Assembly: GCA_033557685.1 (NCBI GenBank)
Contig: JAWQRN010000093.1
Coordinates: forward strand, 1-39,743
From: Sperchopsis tessellata
Lineage: Eukaryota > Arthropoda > Insecta > Coleoptera > Hydrophilidae
Direction of reading: 5' to 3'
DNA length: 39,743 nucleotides
The notes under the pieces were generated by a model. That model did not search any database and was not told where the DNA came from. It saw nothing but the letters and a program-made list of their open reading frames with translations. Position numbers and translations under genes: made by a program. Of this stretch, positions 1 to 10,035 are shown piece after piece. Positions within the stretch are counted from its first letter, which is position 1. Each line of letters begins with the position of its first letter.

Positions 1-1380
1 AATTATTAGATACAAATCTATGAAATCGAAAAGAAATGTTTTAAGCTGAAATTCAGGATTTGCTTCTTTTTATTAAGTAAAACAAATTATAGTGAATTTT
101 GTATCACATTCTATTTTTATATTAGTAGTATTTTTAGTGCATTTAATTGTCCATGTGTTCAGTTGCCCGTGTGTCCAGTTTTCCGTGGGTTCACTTGTCA
201 TGTGTTAGGATGTCTTCTGTTCAGTGGTCGTTCGATCAGTTATCCGGTCGCTAGTCCCAACATAACATGAAAAGTTATCAGACCATATTGCTAACATTCT
301 GTTAAAATTTAAATTAGACAATAATGTAACACTGTATATGCCAGTGAATCTGGCAGACAGTTTAAAACAGGAACGGACGAACATATAAGCGATTACAATA
401 AATACAAAAAGTTAGATAACCCACCTCACGTAAAGTCAAACGTTTTGGAAACAAGACACTCATAGTAAATCAAAATAGAAGCTCATCATTTTATAAAAAA
501 AAATTATAAATTATCTGGAGACCACATAAATAAACAAAAGTAAACACAAGTATACACGAGTGTGTTAACGATTAATTATATTTAAACAGATCCCCTCTAT
601 TAACTCACAAACTTGTATGCCCCCACCCCCAAAACATATGTTGTAATATGGCTGGTTAACATGTAGTATTTTTAGCTACGAAGATGTAAAAAAAGTAACT
701 CGTCAACTTTATATACAATCTGTAAAACAAGACAAATTATATTAATCACTTCGTTAATCAAGAAGTAACCATCAACTCAATAAAGTATTTAGGGTCACCT
801 GTTTATTTAAAAATATACAAGTCCACACCATAAAATAATTTCAATTTGATGATTTAAATGAATAGTACATATAACAAATATGTACCTTAAGTATAATCAG
901 TAGAATGTAAAACATAACGGTCTAACTGAATATGATAGGAAAACTTGAACCTCCACCTTTTAAAATCGTTTTCTTATCTATGCGCTATTAGTAGTTGTAC
1001 AAAACAAATATTAGTTTAGTGAGTCAAAACAGAAATTATAAATAAACACGACATTATCAGAAACATAGAAGTATAATTAACGATGTTAAATATGTTATAC
1101 GTCTCTCCGCCCTTGCTTCAAATTTCTTTCCAGGTGTCAACATTTGTATATTTGCAGTAGCGTATCAAGAGATAGTTGTTGCTATCTTATAACCTGTGCA
1201 ACATGGTCGATTTTCTATAGCTAATAATAACAACCGAGTCACGGTGGAATAGCCATTTCATCGAGAGTAGGAAATGTAACTCCCAAACTCGCCAAAACGT
1301 TCGGCAATTAAATTAAATTAAATCAAAAGAAAATGGTCAATTTAAAACATACATACCCCAGGTGAATAGAAGCGAAAGCT
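1..1380. other. AT-rich non-coding flank
   Basis: Apart from the minisatellite at 147-255, I see no convincing coding frame or RNA gene here. The stretch is strongly AT-rich with short homopolymer runs and stops in all frames. It ends where RTE-like LINE similarity starts near 1382. Confidence 0.6.
147..255. repeat. Degenerate 14-16 bp minisatellite, about 7 units
   Basis: The segment divides into about seven consecutive units of 14-16 bp with a shared pattern close to TTGTCCGTGTGTTCAG. Examples are TTGTCCATGTGTTCAG, TTGCCCGTGTGTCCAG, TTTTCCGTGGGTTCAC and TGGTCGTTCGATCAG. Units drift towards the 3' side. It is more GC-rich than its surroundings. It may be a stand-alone minisatellite or the subterminal repeat of an unrecognised element; no inverted partner was found in the window. 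Confidence 0.65.
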
Positions 1381-1381
1381 C

Positions 1382-4300
1382 AGAAACTCACACTGACACT
1401 GACCAGTCAGTTTGCCTCATTGATTGTGGTGGAGGCAAAAATTCACGAGATTCAGGAGTATAAAAATAAGAAAAGAACCAGCAAAAAACCCAAACACAAA
1501 AAGATACAGGTAAAGCAGAAATCTCTACATAGCGACCTACAACACACGCACTATGAAGTCAGAAGAAAACCTAATTGAGCTTGAAGCTGAACTCGACAAA
1601 ATCAAATGGGACTACAGGAAACGCGCATAAAAAGTGAAAAATTCACAGAATTAAAATCAGGACACATCCTATTCCAGAAAAAGTCTAACATGAGAATAGT
1701 GAAATATCACTGCTAATAAACAAAAATATAAACATAAACATATACTTTATTCATGTACTGTTATTAACAATACATTTGTCAGAATTATTTAGTTTTCTTT
1801 AAGACTGCCATACATGGCCCATGAAATCCTGAACCCTGAAAAAACTCCCCGTAAGAGTTCCTCCTTTATTTTATTTTTGTATTTCCTGATATTCATCTCT
1901 TTGATGTAATTTTGGAGATTGTTGTAGAGTTTCATGGCAAGATGGTTAGTACTATGCTAGGTTTTGTTCACTCTATGGAGAAGAGTAGTGAAGTTGTTTC
2001 GATATCTAGTGCTGTACGAGTGGAAATCTGAGTTGGTTGGAAAACAGGTAAGTATAAAAGCACTAAGTATGGTCTATACCCTTGATGTTCTGTGCAAGGT
2101 CCTACAGCTGTCCGGAGAATGCGCCCCATGAAGAACCCTCCTAGACCTCTTCTGCATTAAGAATATTCTTTCGAGTTCTTGTGATGTACCCCATATCAAT
2201 ATACTATAGGTTGGTATGCTATGAAAATTACTATGGAAGACAGGCTGATAATTGACATTTTTTGCAATTATTTTCAAACTGTATATAGCTCTATTTAATG
2301 TTTGTCTTAAGTCTATAATATGGTTCGTCCGGCTCAAGGTCTTCGAGAAATGTATGCCCATGACCTTAATGTTTTGTGCAGGTATATGTTTAGTACGAGT
2401 TGTATATATAGCTAGGATTTTTTTGTCTTGTTTGTATTCATTTTTAGATGATTACTTTTGAACCATTTTTCTGCTTGCGCAAGGTTGTAGGCTATTTTAT
2501 TTTGAAGGTTTGGGAAATTATTGTTTATGTTTAGGAATGTGGGGTTATCAACAAATAAAGAGGTCAACTTTGATGAGAGATTATCAGGAAGATCGTTGAC
2601 ATATATTAAAAACAATATGGGTCCCAATATTGATCCTTGCGGGACCCCTGTTGTCACTGTTCTCCACTCAGAATTCCTCCCGTTCCATGAAACCATTTGT
2701 TCTCTGAGTTCCAAGTATGATTTCAATAGTCGATGAGACCATCCTCTAATACCAATTCTCCAAAGCTTATTTAGTAGGTTTGTTATGGTCTACCGATTCG
2801 TATGCCTTGCTCAAGTCACAAAAGGAGACCTGAGCATACTCTCTCTTATCAAAGACCTCCAGAACAGTTAATGTAACTGTTGTAATCGTAGTCACAGTCG
2901 ATTTCTTTGCTCTGTAGCCATGTTGGTGTGGTGTGATTATATTTCATCTCTAGAAAACTCACAAGCCTAAGCCTCAATACCATCTCAAATACCTTTGAAA
3001 TTACTGGCAATATTGAAATAGGTCTAAAGTTCTCACATGTGTTTGTTTTACCTTTTTTATGAATGGGTATTACTTTATCTTTCTTCAACTGCTGAAGAAA
3101 GACTCCTTCAATAATGCACTTATTGATTAGATAAGTTAGTGGCATTACTATACTTTTCTGTATTGCCTTCAATATAGATGTTGAACTTGTTGTAAAACAG
3201 GATATCACAAAACACGCTTCCATATCGGAAAGAGTGATGTATCTAGTACTGAAACTAAATGACCGTTACAGTCTCCACGTCATAGTAATATATGCTGCAA
3301 CCTCCTCAGCAGAAGACGAAGAAGCTCAACAACTATATGATGATACAAAAACTGCCATACGAATAGAAAAATCACATTACAGAATAATATTGGGAGACTA
3401 TGATGTCAAAATTGGACAGCAGCGTAACATATACTGACTATATAGGAAGATACTGCCTAGGCGTACTAAACTCACGGGGAGAAATGCTCACTAACATCCT
3501 GAACAAAAATAACCTGTTTTATATGAATACATTCTTCCAGAATTCAAAACAACGAAAATAGACGTGGAGAAGCCCAGACAATAAAACAAAGAATGTAATC
3601 GACTACACACTCTGCAATAATTATATGGAATGTAACAGTACTCAATTGATTCGACACAGGCAGCGATCATAGGTTGGTGAGAGCAACCGAGTCGATTAAA
3701 TACAGCGCAGAGAGAAGAAAACGCAAAGTTTCCCACCACCGAAACACTCAAAGCAAAAGAGATACAATATCAAATGGAACTCGAAAAAAAACTATACCAT
3801 TTCAACCTACTAGAAACAATGTTCCACGAAGCGCTGGTGGTTAATATAACATAGATATCCAAGTAGCCACCAAAAAAGTGTGTGCAAAAACAAAAATACC
3901 AAAAAAACAACAAGCTTTCACCGAACATGCTAAAACTTCTAGAGGAAAGGAGGAAGACCGTCAAAGGAATAGACGCGTATAAAAATGTAAATAGGGAAAC
4001 AAAAAAGAACATCCGAAAAGACGTCAGAAACTATAATACCAAGTTGATAAAGTCATAGAGAAAAATGATGAAACATGAAAGTTCTGAGATCAAAACTAGC
4101 CAACGGAAAAAACACAAATCTCCAAAATAAAGAACAGTGAAGTACTACACTAACTAACAAAACAGAAATAACATCTACCATCCATAAATTATACGGTCAA
4201 CTCTATGCATCGGTAATTCCCGAACCCAACAGCCGTAAAACGAACATCCTAAATGCCGGATCAGAGGAATTGCTGGAAATAACAAACTGCGAGATCCGCG

Positions 4301-5925
4301 CAGCCATGAAACAAATGTAGGACAAAAAGGCACCTGGAGAAGATAAACTAACAATCGAGATACTGAAAGTGGGGAGAAGTGTAATAGAGGAAGCATTAAG
4401 GATATTTCTTAATAAGTGTCTATTGGAAGGAAAAACTCCAACCATGTGAATAATCGTGGAGGTTGAGGTGTTGTTTAAAAAGGGCGACATTATAAATCTT
4501 GAAAACTACCGCCCTATAAGCCTATTGTCGCACATATACAAACTTTTTGAGAGGATAATCACAAATAGAATAACACAAATGCTCGACTTCTACCAACCAC
4601 AAGAGAAGGCTAGGTTTCGTAAACACTACAGCACCATTGACCATCTTCAGGCTATAGGATTGCACATCGAAAAACCACAGAATACAATGTCCCTCTGCAT
4701 TCGGCGTTTGTAGACTACCACAAGGTATTCGACTCGGTAGAAAGATGGGCATTTATGAATGTATTAGTTAATGCGAGAATAGACTCCAGATATACAAGCG
4801 TCATCAAAGACATTTACGATGGAGTTAGTATGCAGATCAGGATTAATGAGAGTACAACTACTGACAAAATAGAAAAAGGGGTTAGAGAAGGAGATCCACT
4901 GTCGCCGAAACTATTTACCCTTGCTCTGGAAGTATTTAAAAGACTGTCATGGAGGAAAAAGGCCATTAATATCAATGGGTCATGTATAAGGCACCTAAGG
5001 TTTGTAGACGATATAGTTATAGTTAGCAGCGATGTAAAAGCACTGAGTCAAACATCAAATGACGTAGTTCTGTTCTTAATCTTATTGATGGATGAAGTGA
5101 ATGAAAGATGTCACGACTACATGTGAAATATAGGAATTTGAAGAACATAGAAATATCGGTTGGAGAATTTACAGATGACATTGTTATTAATGCTAAATCT
5201 GAATTGGATTTACAGAAGGTACTGAAATTTTGGATAGACAGTTAATGAGGAAGTACATGAAAATAAATGTTTTGAAAATGAAAGTGATGATTGTGGGAAA
5301 GACAAGGAAATCATTGAGTATTGAAATAAACAAAGAGCGGATGGAACAAGTGCGACGTTCAAGTATCTGGGTTCGTTGATTGATGGAGCTGGAAACATAT
5401 AATGTGAGCAATAGACTGCGCATTGCGGCGAGTTTGTTTCATTGTCTCAACAAAAAGTTCTTGGGCAGAAGAGAAATAAGCCAAGAGACTAAAATGACAG
5501 TGTTTAACACCGTGCTATGTACCAGTATTGACAGAGCGACACAAGAATAAGATACAGGCAGCAGAAATGAAGTTTTGAGATACTGTAAATGAAGATATCG
5601 GAGATAGATTATATGCAAGAAGGGTACAGGAAAGTATAAAAGAGGGACAGCTTAGATGGTTTGGACATCTGAATAGGATGAACAACAGCAGATTGGCAAA
5701 ATTTGTATGGAAAGCAAGGACGCATGGAAGAAGACCAAGAGGACGACATGGGACACAGCAGTGTCAAAGATTAGCAGAGGGAGCGACTCGGTGACAGCAA
5801 AAGGATTGACTCGGAATAAGCAGGAATGGCACAAGTTCTGTAAAAGAGGATCTGAATAAAGGAAATTTTTTTAACCTCTACACCTTCAAAGGTAGAAGTG
5901 GAACCGATTATGTATGTATGTTAAG
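1382..5925 (+). mobile_element. RTE-like non-LTR retrotransposon, decayed and split by a nested LINE
   Basis: A LINE on the + strand with endonuclease then reverse transcriptase, now full of frameshifts and stops. The 5' part (about 1553-1700) encodes the start of the apurinic endonuclease, including ENLIELEAELDKIKWD. After an inserted LINE (1711-3201) it resumes at about 3229 with the endonuclease core (YAATSSAEDEEAQQLYDD, ILGDYDVKIGQ, then a region like LNSRGEMLTNIL). The RT domain follows: ENYRPISLL near 4500, GVREGDPLSPKLF near 4880, and the catalytic box LRFVDDIVI near 5000, with both Asp retained. A C-terminal segment (RWFGHLNRM) precedes a 3' tail ending in a TATGTATGTATG run near 5915. 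About 3.05 kb remain once the insertion is discounted, close to full length for the clade. The RTE assignment rests on domain order and motif style. It is certainly inactive. Confidence 0.8.
1711..3201 (-). mobile_element. Jockey/CR1-like LINE, 5'-truncated, nested in the RTE-like LINE
   Basis: Read on the - strand from 3201 to 1711. RT fragments occur in order: KVIPIHKKGK and NFRPISILPVISKVFE (about 3060-2980), then GVPQGSILGPILFLIYVNDL (about 2640-2580) with the active-site box altered to LFVDN, where the second catalytic Asp is Asn. A C-terminal piece follows with PTYSILIWG and LERIFLMQKRSRR (about 2210-2140). The 3' end carries AATAAA (complement of 1744-1755) before the tail. The 7-bp sequence ATATCAC occurs at 1704-1710 and again at 3202-3208, flanking the element exactly where the host LINE is interrupted, so it is a good target-site duplication. 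The missing 5' half (endonuclease) is typical of incomplete reverse transcription. Confidence 0.8.
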
Positions 5926-6015
5926 TTTGAGCTGTCAAGTATTTCATCCAGAAAATTTTATTAATTCTAATAATACATTGCTGCGAAACTATTGCTGAAT
6001 CTCTACGCTACTGAG
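5926..6015. other. Short spacer after the LINE 3' tail
   Basis: AT-rich spacer with nothing recognised. Confidence 0.4.
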
Positions 6016-6355
6016 TGTAGCACGCGAATATTTACGTACTTGAAAAAAGTTACAAAAAAAGGAGACGAGACTATTCACACAACGGAGACCGCACGAGAAT
6101 AGCCCGGAGAACTCTCAATGTTTCGAGAAATGATTTCCGAGGCACAAATCTACTACAAAGTTCAGTGATAAGGGCAGTTCGAGCCGAAGTAATACACAAG
6201 AACAAAGTGTTCGTACGAATTAATATACTCAATATAAACTGCTATAGATACTGTAATATATTGTTGCAATAAATGCTGTAATGTATTATTGCGTTATTTT
6301 AAAGTACTCACTTTAAAATAAATATACTTTGAAATTGTTGAATTGTTAATTCAGT
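6016..6355 (+). repeat. Possible solo LTR or LTR fragment
   Basis: This block differs from its neighbours. It begins TGTAGCACGCGAATATTTAC and has a moderately GC-rich 5' half (gagatcg-like and cccggagaactct segments). A TATA-like region lies near 6220-6235 (AATATACTCAATATAAAC), AATAAA near 6269 and again near 6318, and it ends near TTAATTCA. A TG start, promoter-like middle, polyadenylation signal and CA end suit a retrotransposon LTR. I see no clear target duplication, primer-binding site or internal coding region, so this is only a suggestion. Confidence 0.3.
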
Positions 6356-6365
6356 GCGTAGACTT

Positions 6366-6669
6366 CCACGGCCACAGTAAATATCTTCAGGTTTTTCGGG
6401 GGTTTTTATTGGTGCCCGACCACGCTACTATATAAGCCGGTAAACTACGAAAATCCTTTTATTTCTTGACTAACACTTGTGAGAGCTACATGTAATTCTA
6501 TTATTACAACTTTTTAGAGCTGGTCGGTACCTATTACTTTTCAGAGCTACATGACAATCTATAATTAGCACTTTTAAGAGCTTGATAATGTCCCTTGCAA
6601 CGGTGGACGAAATGTTGGCAAAAATAAAAGCCAGCACACGGGTACCTCCCGGAAAACCTGAAGATATTT
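6366..6669. mobile_element. Inverted-repeat element with internal repeats and hammerhead-like core (copy 1)
   Basis: The left end reads CCACAGTAAATATCTTCAGG and the right end, reversed, reads AAATATCTTCAGGTTTTCCG, so about 25-30 bp of terminal inverted repeat is visible. The interior has several degenerate units of about 37 bp built on AGCACTTTTAAGAGCTACAT and ACATGACAATCTATAAT (about 6475-6580). Near the right end is the segment TTGATAA-T-GTCC-loop-GGAC-GAAA (6582-6612). A sister copy lies at 37001-37331. No protein is encoded, so it is non-autonomous. GTAGA occurs on both sides, but the exact boundary is uncertain. Confidence 0.65.
6582..6616 (+). other. Hammerhead-ribozyme-like core, variant (copy 1)
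   Basis: The order of parts matches a type I hammerhead core: a 7-nt block TTGATAA (canonical CTGANGA), one extra T, stem II GTCC (6590-6593) paired with GGAC (6605-6608), then GAAA (6609-6612), then a short stem III-like TGTT. Positions 3 and 8, which pair in active hammerheads, are T and A instead of C and G. Stem I is weak in this copy. Cleavage activity is unproven. Confidence 0.3.
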
Positions 6670-7737
6670 GTAGAATTATTAGTTGTGATATTGTAAAAAT
6701 CTACCAATATGTTTAAAAAGAAATCGACCAGAGCAAACTGTAGTTAAACAGCTAACCATATTCAATGTCAGATAATCTTAGATAGTATATTTTTATACAT
6801 TTTAAATAAAAGACGGGCTTGCAACCTTTGCAATATTGTACGGTGTTTTATCCTCAATAAAAATATAATGTAAAGTCCGAGTAGTGAATTAGAGTATTTG
6901 ACCACGAAATATGGTCCGGTTTTTCTAAGATAAAAAAATTCGAAAAAATGGTGAATGAATTTCATAAAAATATTGCTTTTATCGCTTCTAAACATAAACA
7001 CTAAAATGGAAATGCACAGGTATTAGTACAAATGGGCATAACAGCTTTCTTTACAATATTACCGTAATAGATAGCCACTTACACATTCTTTGGTACTTGG
7101 TACTTGGTATCTCCTAACGCTGTTTCTTCGAATTTGTCTTTTAACAAGAGTTTTTACCCAATTTATCACCAATTGTTTTTACTATTCACCATTTCTCTTG
7201 GACACCGATGAGAATTTCATTTATGATTATTATCTACACTGACACAAGAGATAAATCACTATAACGTTCATAAGGTAGAGTCTGTTATATATGTGTTCAC
7301 GTTGGTACTTGATATTGCTTCATTTTACAATACCTTCTATATAGATTATAAATCTGCAGCAAAATCAAATAAATGGTCACTTACTAACCACAGCGTACCC
7401 ACCTGTTGCACTTAAAAATATACGAGTTTTGTTTGTTCTAAATTTTGAGGAAAAATTAAGCTATACTCAGAAAAAAGTGGATTATTATTTTATAGTGAAT
7501 TGTTTGTTCATACATTATTGTGTTAGAAACCGTGCTTTTGAAGATTAAGCTTTATAAATTTCACTCAATTGAAGCAAAACAAGGTAAATGGTGCACTGTA
7601 AATAAAAAGTGAGGTTTAATTTATTTATTATTTTCTAAACAAAATAAAATAAAATTCGCTTATAAAGACAAATATCATTATACCAGTTGTCAAAATCACT
7701 CAATTTAGTTTCCCAAATTTAATTTTGCTCCGACATA
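6670..7737. other. AT-rich non-coding stretch
   Basis: No gene or element recognised. A 77-codon - strand frame (7001-6768) lacks any motif and is treated as chance. Confidence 0.5.
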
Positions 7738-8411
7738 CGTGGGGAGTATGATAAGTGTGTTAAAATTATAATCGATGTCACAATTGGAAATCGCTTATAT
7801 CATTTATCAAATAGGATCTGTCACTAAGCCACGTTAAAATGTGCAGGCACATCTGTCATTTAGTTTATTTTCAACACCCACTGAAAGAACACAACCTCTC
7901 GTGTTTTTGCAATAATGGAAATTTGTGTGTTGATAAAACATTATTTTTTACGTGGAAAAAGCATTATGCAAACTACAACAAAGCTTGATAAATATTATGG
8001 GGAGTCTTTACTATCGACTGAAATGATTCATAAGTGGTTTTCGTTGTGGGCGTACAAGCACAATGATGCCGAACTTTTTCTTCCATCAGGTCAATGAACG
8101 AGTGCATACGTGTGTCGGCTCTATGGCAAAATTGCATGTTTTGCAGTACAAATTGTTTCCTCATCTAACATATTCTCCAAATTTGGCCCACTGCGGCTGT
8201 TTTCTATTTCCGGATTTGAAGAAACGGAACAGCGGAAAAAGATTTGGCTCTGACGATGAGGTCATCGATGAAACAAACGCCTACTTTGAATGGTTGGAGA
8301 AATATGATTATTCGGAAAGGGTCAGGAGATTGGAAAACTGTGGACTAAGTGTATTGAGCTAAAAGGGGAAAAATATTTTTTATTTTTACCAGACATATCA
8401 TACCACCCACG
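7738..8411 (+). mobile_element. Internally deleted mariner element with intact ends
   Basis: Both termini can be seen. The left end CGTGGGGAGTATGATAAGTG (from 7738) matches the complement of the right end, CGTGGGTGGTATGATATGTC (ending at 8411), and TA dinucleotides flank both sides (7736-7737, 8412-8413), as expected for a Tc1/mariner target duplication. The span is 674 bp against about 1.3 kb for a full mariner, because the middle of the transposase gene is missing. It is a deletion derivative that another transposase could once have moved. Confidence 0.82.
7915..8362 (+). pseudogene. Mariner transposase, N- and C-terminal pieces joined by deletion
   Basis: The first 60 codons from the ATG at 7915 resemble the N-terminal helix-turn-helix of mariner transposases (EICVLIKHYFLRGKS, TKLDKYYGES, IHKWFSLW). 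From about 8075 another frame gives the C-terminal catalytic part: NERVHTCVGSMAKLHVLQYK, then SPNLAHCGCFLFPDLKK, GKRFGSDDEVIDE and a terminal RRLENCGLS. The family usually has SPDLAPCDFFLFP there, so the catalytic Asp of that block and its neighbours are lost. The central part with the first catalytic Asp is deleted. The gene is dead. Confidence 0.82.
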
Positions 8412-8647
8412 TAATATTAGTATACTATGCCATATTGGAATAACAGTAGCAAATACACTCTCCTTACATTTTCTGCTTTTGTACCTTCTTTGATATAACG
8501 ATTTTACATTACAGATATCTAAGAAGTACATCGATTTAGAAAATTTAAGTTCCGATGCAGCTTATGCTCTTTTGGCAGCCGATTGGCTCCAAATAATGTA
8601 AACGAGTCTCCGAAAACTTTTACATCGATCACCGTTCTGCACCAAGA

Positions 8648-10020
8648 ATGAGTAAACCTTTCGTATCTTATGATAATGGTGACCAGAAAGATTACAGTAG
8701 CGACAATTCTATTAAAGATTCAGTTTACAATGACCATAATATTCCAAGAAAGCGTTTAGAAATTTCAAGAGATGATTTTTCTGAAAACGATTCAGATGGT
8801 GAAACGGTTTATTATGACTACAAGATAATTCTTCTAGTAATATACCTACATTGTATTTTTATAAACTAATGAATCAAACTTGTTTACCTTCAACCTATGA
8901 AAATACAAAATTAGATGAAAAATTTGGACCACGTATAGCTGGACAGTCCTTCAGCCACTGTTCATTATTCTTTAGATGACCAAATATTAGAGCATATTGT
9001 TATATAATTGAACAAATATGCCGAACAAACTGGAACATCTCGGGACTTAACAAAGACCGAATTAGAGGTCTTTATTGGGGTACTCATCATAATGAGTTTT
9101 CATTTTTACCGTGCCTCCAACTGTACTGGTCGGCAAATGGAATCTCCAATATAATAATTCAAAAGCGATTTTTAAAAATATTGCTTTACCTACATTTGAA
9201 TATGTGACAATGCCTGAGAGAACTTCTGATAACTTTGTTAAGCTTTACAAAATTAGACCTCTGGTATCTCATCTAAATCAGAATCATCCGGAATGGTTGG
9301 ATTCGAAGGAAAAACTTCGCTAAAGTAATGCATGCTCATGAAGCCAACAGAGAGGGGATTTAAGATCTGGGTAATAGCGTGTTCAAGTACTAATTGTATG
9401 CTTAAATTCAATATTTATGAAGGAAAATCAAAAGATGTTGAAATCTGAACATTAGGCGAAATAACTAAATATTTACTGTACTGTGCCAATGTTGACAATT
9501 TTTTTACAACTTTTGACTATATTTTTGCCTGTGAAAACTTCCGGAAAGATCGAAAGCACTTCCACCACGATTTGTTATTAACAGATAAAACCATGTATAC
9601 TGGAGAGTCCGACTTTCCCTCTAGTAATTATATATCTATATGCAAATGGAAAGGTTGAGGTACAAAATGCGCAATAATTTTAAGTTCTCTACATTATCCT
9701 GCTATGACAAAAACGATATCTAGAAGAACTCAAACAGGAGAAAAAGATAATTTAGACTGCCCTGAGCCCATTTTCTAATACAAAAAAAAACATGAGTGGA
9801 GTTGATCACTTCGACCTTCTAATGTCAATTACAACAAATCCTGGAAGAGTCTCTGATAGTGGTTGTAATTATTTTATTTTATGATTGACTCAATTGTTGT
9901 AAATGAATATATGTCATAAGACAGCTTGTACGAAATCATCATCTCCAATCAAGCCAGTGTCACACCTTCAATTTCATAGTATATTAGCTGACGAACTAGT
10001 AAAAAGCTATTGTTGACAAA
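8648..10020 (+). pseudogene. piggyBac-family transposase relic
   Basis: Starts with an acidic N-terminus (SKPFVSYDNGDQKDYSSDNS; DDFSENDSDGETVYYDY), as in many piggyBac-like proteins. Frameshifted pieces follow in order: DDQILEHIVI and TKTELEVFIGVLIIMSF (about 8970-9095), SDNFVKLYKIRPLVSHLNQN (about 9220-9285), MLKFNIYEGKSKDVE (about 9400-9440), then DNFFTTFDYIFACENFRKD (about 9496-9550), equivalent to the DNFFTS catalytic segment of the DDE domain. Last come SRRTQTGEKDNLDCPEPIF (about 9720-9775) and ILADELVKSYC (about 9980). Many stops and shifts separate these. No terminal repeats or TTAA duplications were identified. It is a domain-order match to the transposase, not a working gene. Confidence 0.75.
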
Positions 10021-10035
10021 AAATACCTGGCCCCA

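Noticed and set aside
6768..7001. 77-codon - strand frame
   Set aside because: AT-rich low-complexity composition and no family motif.
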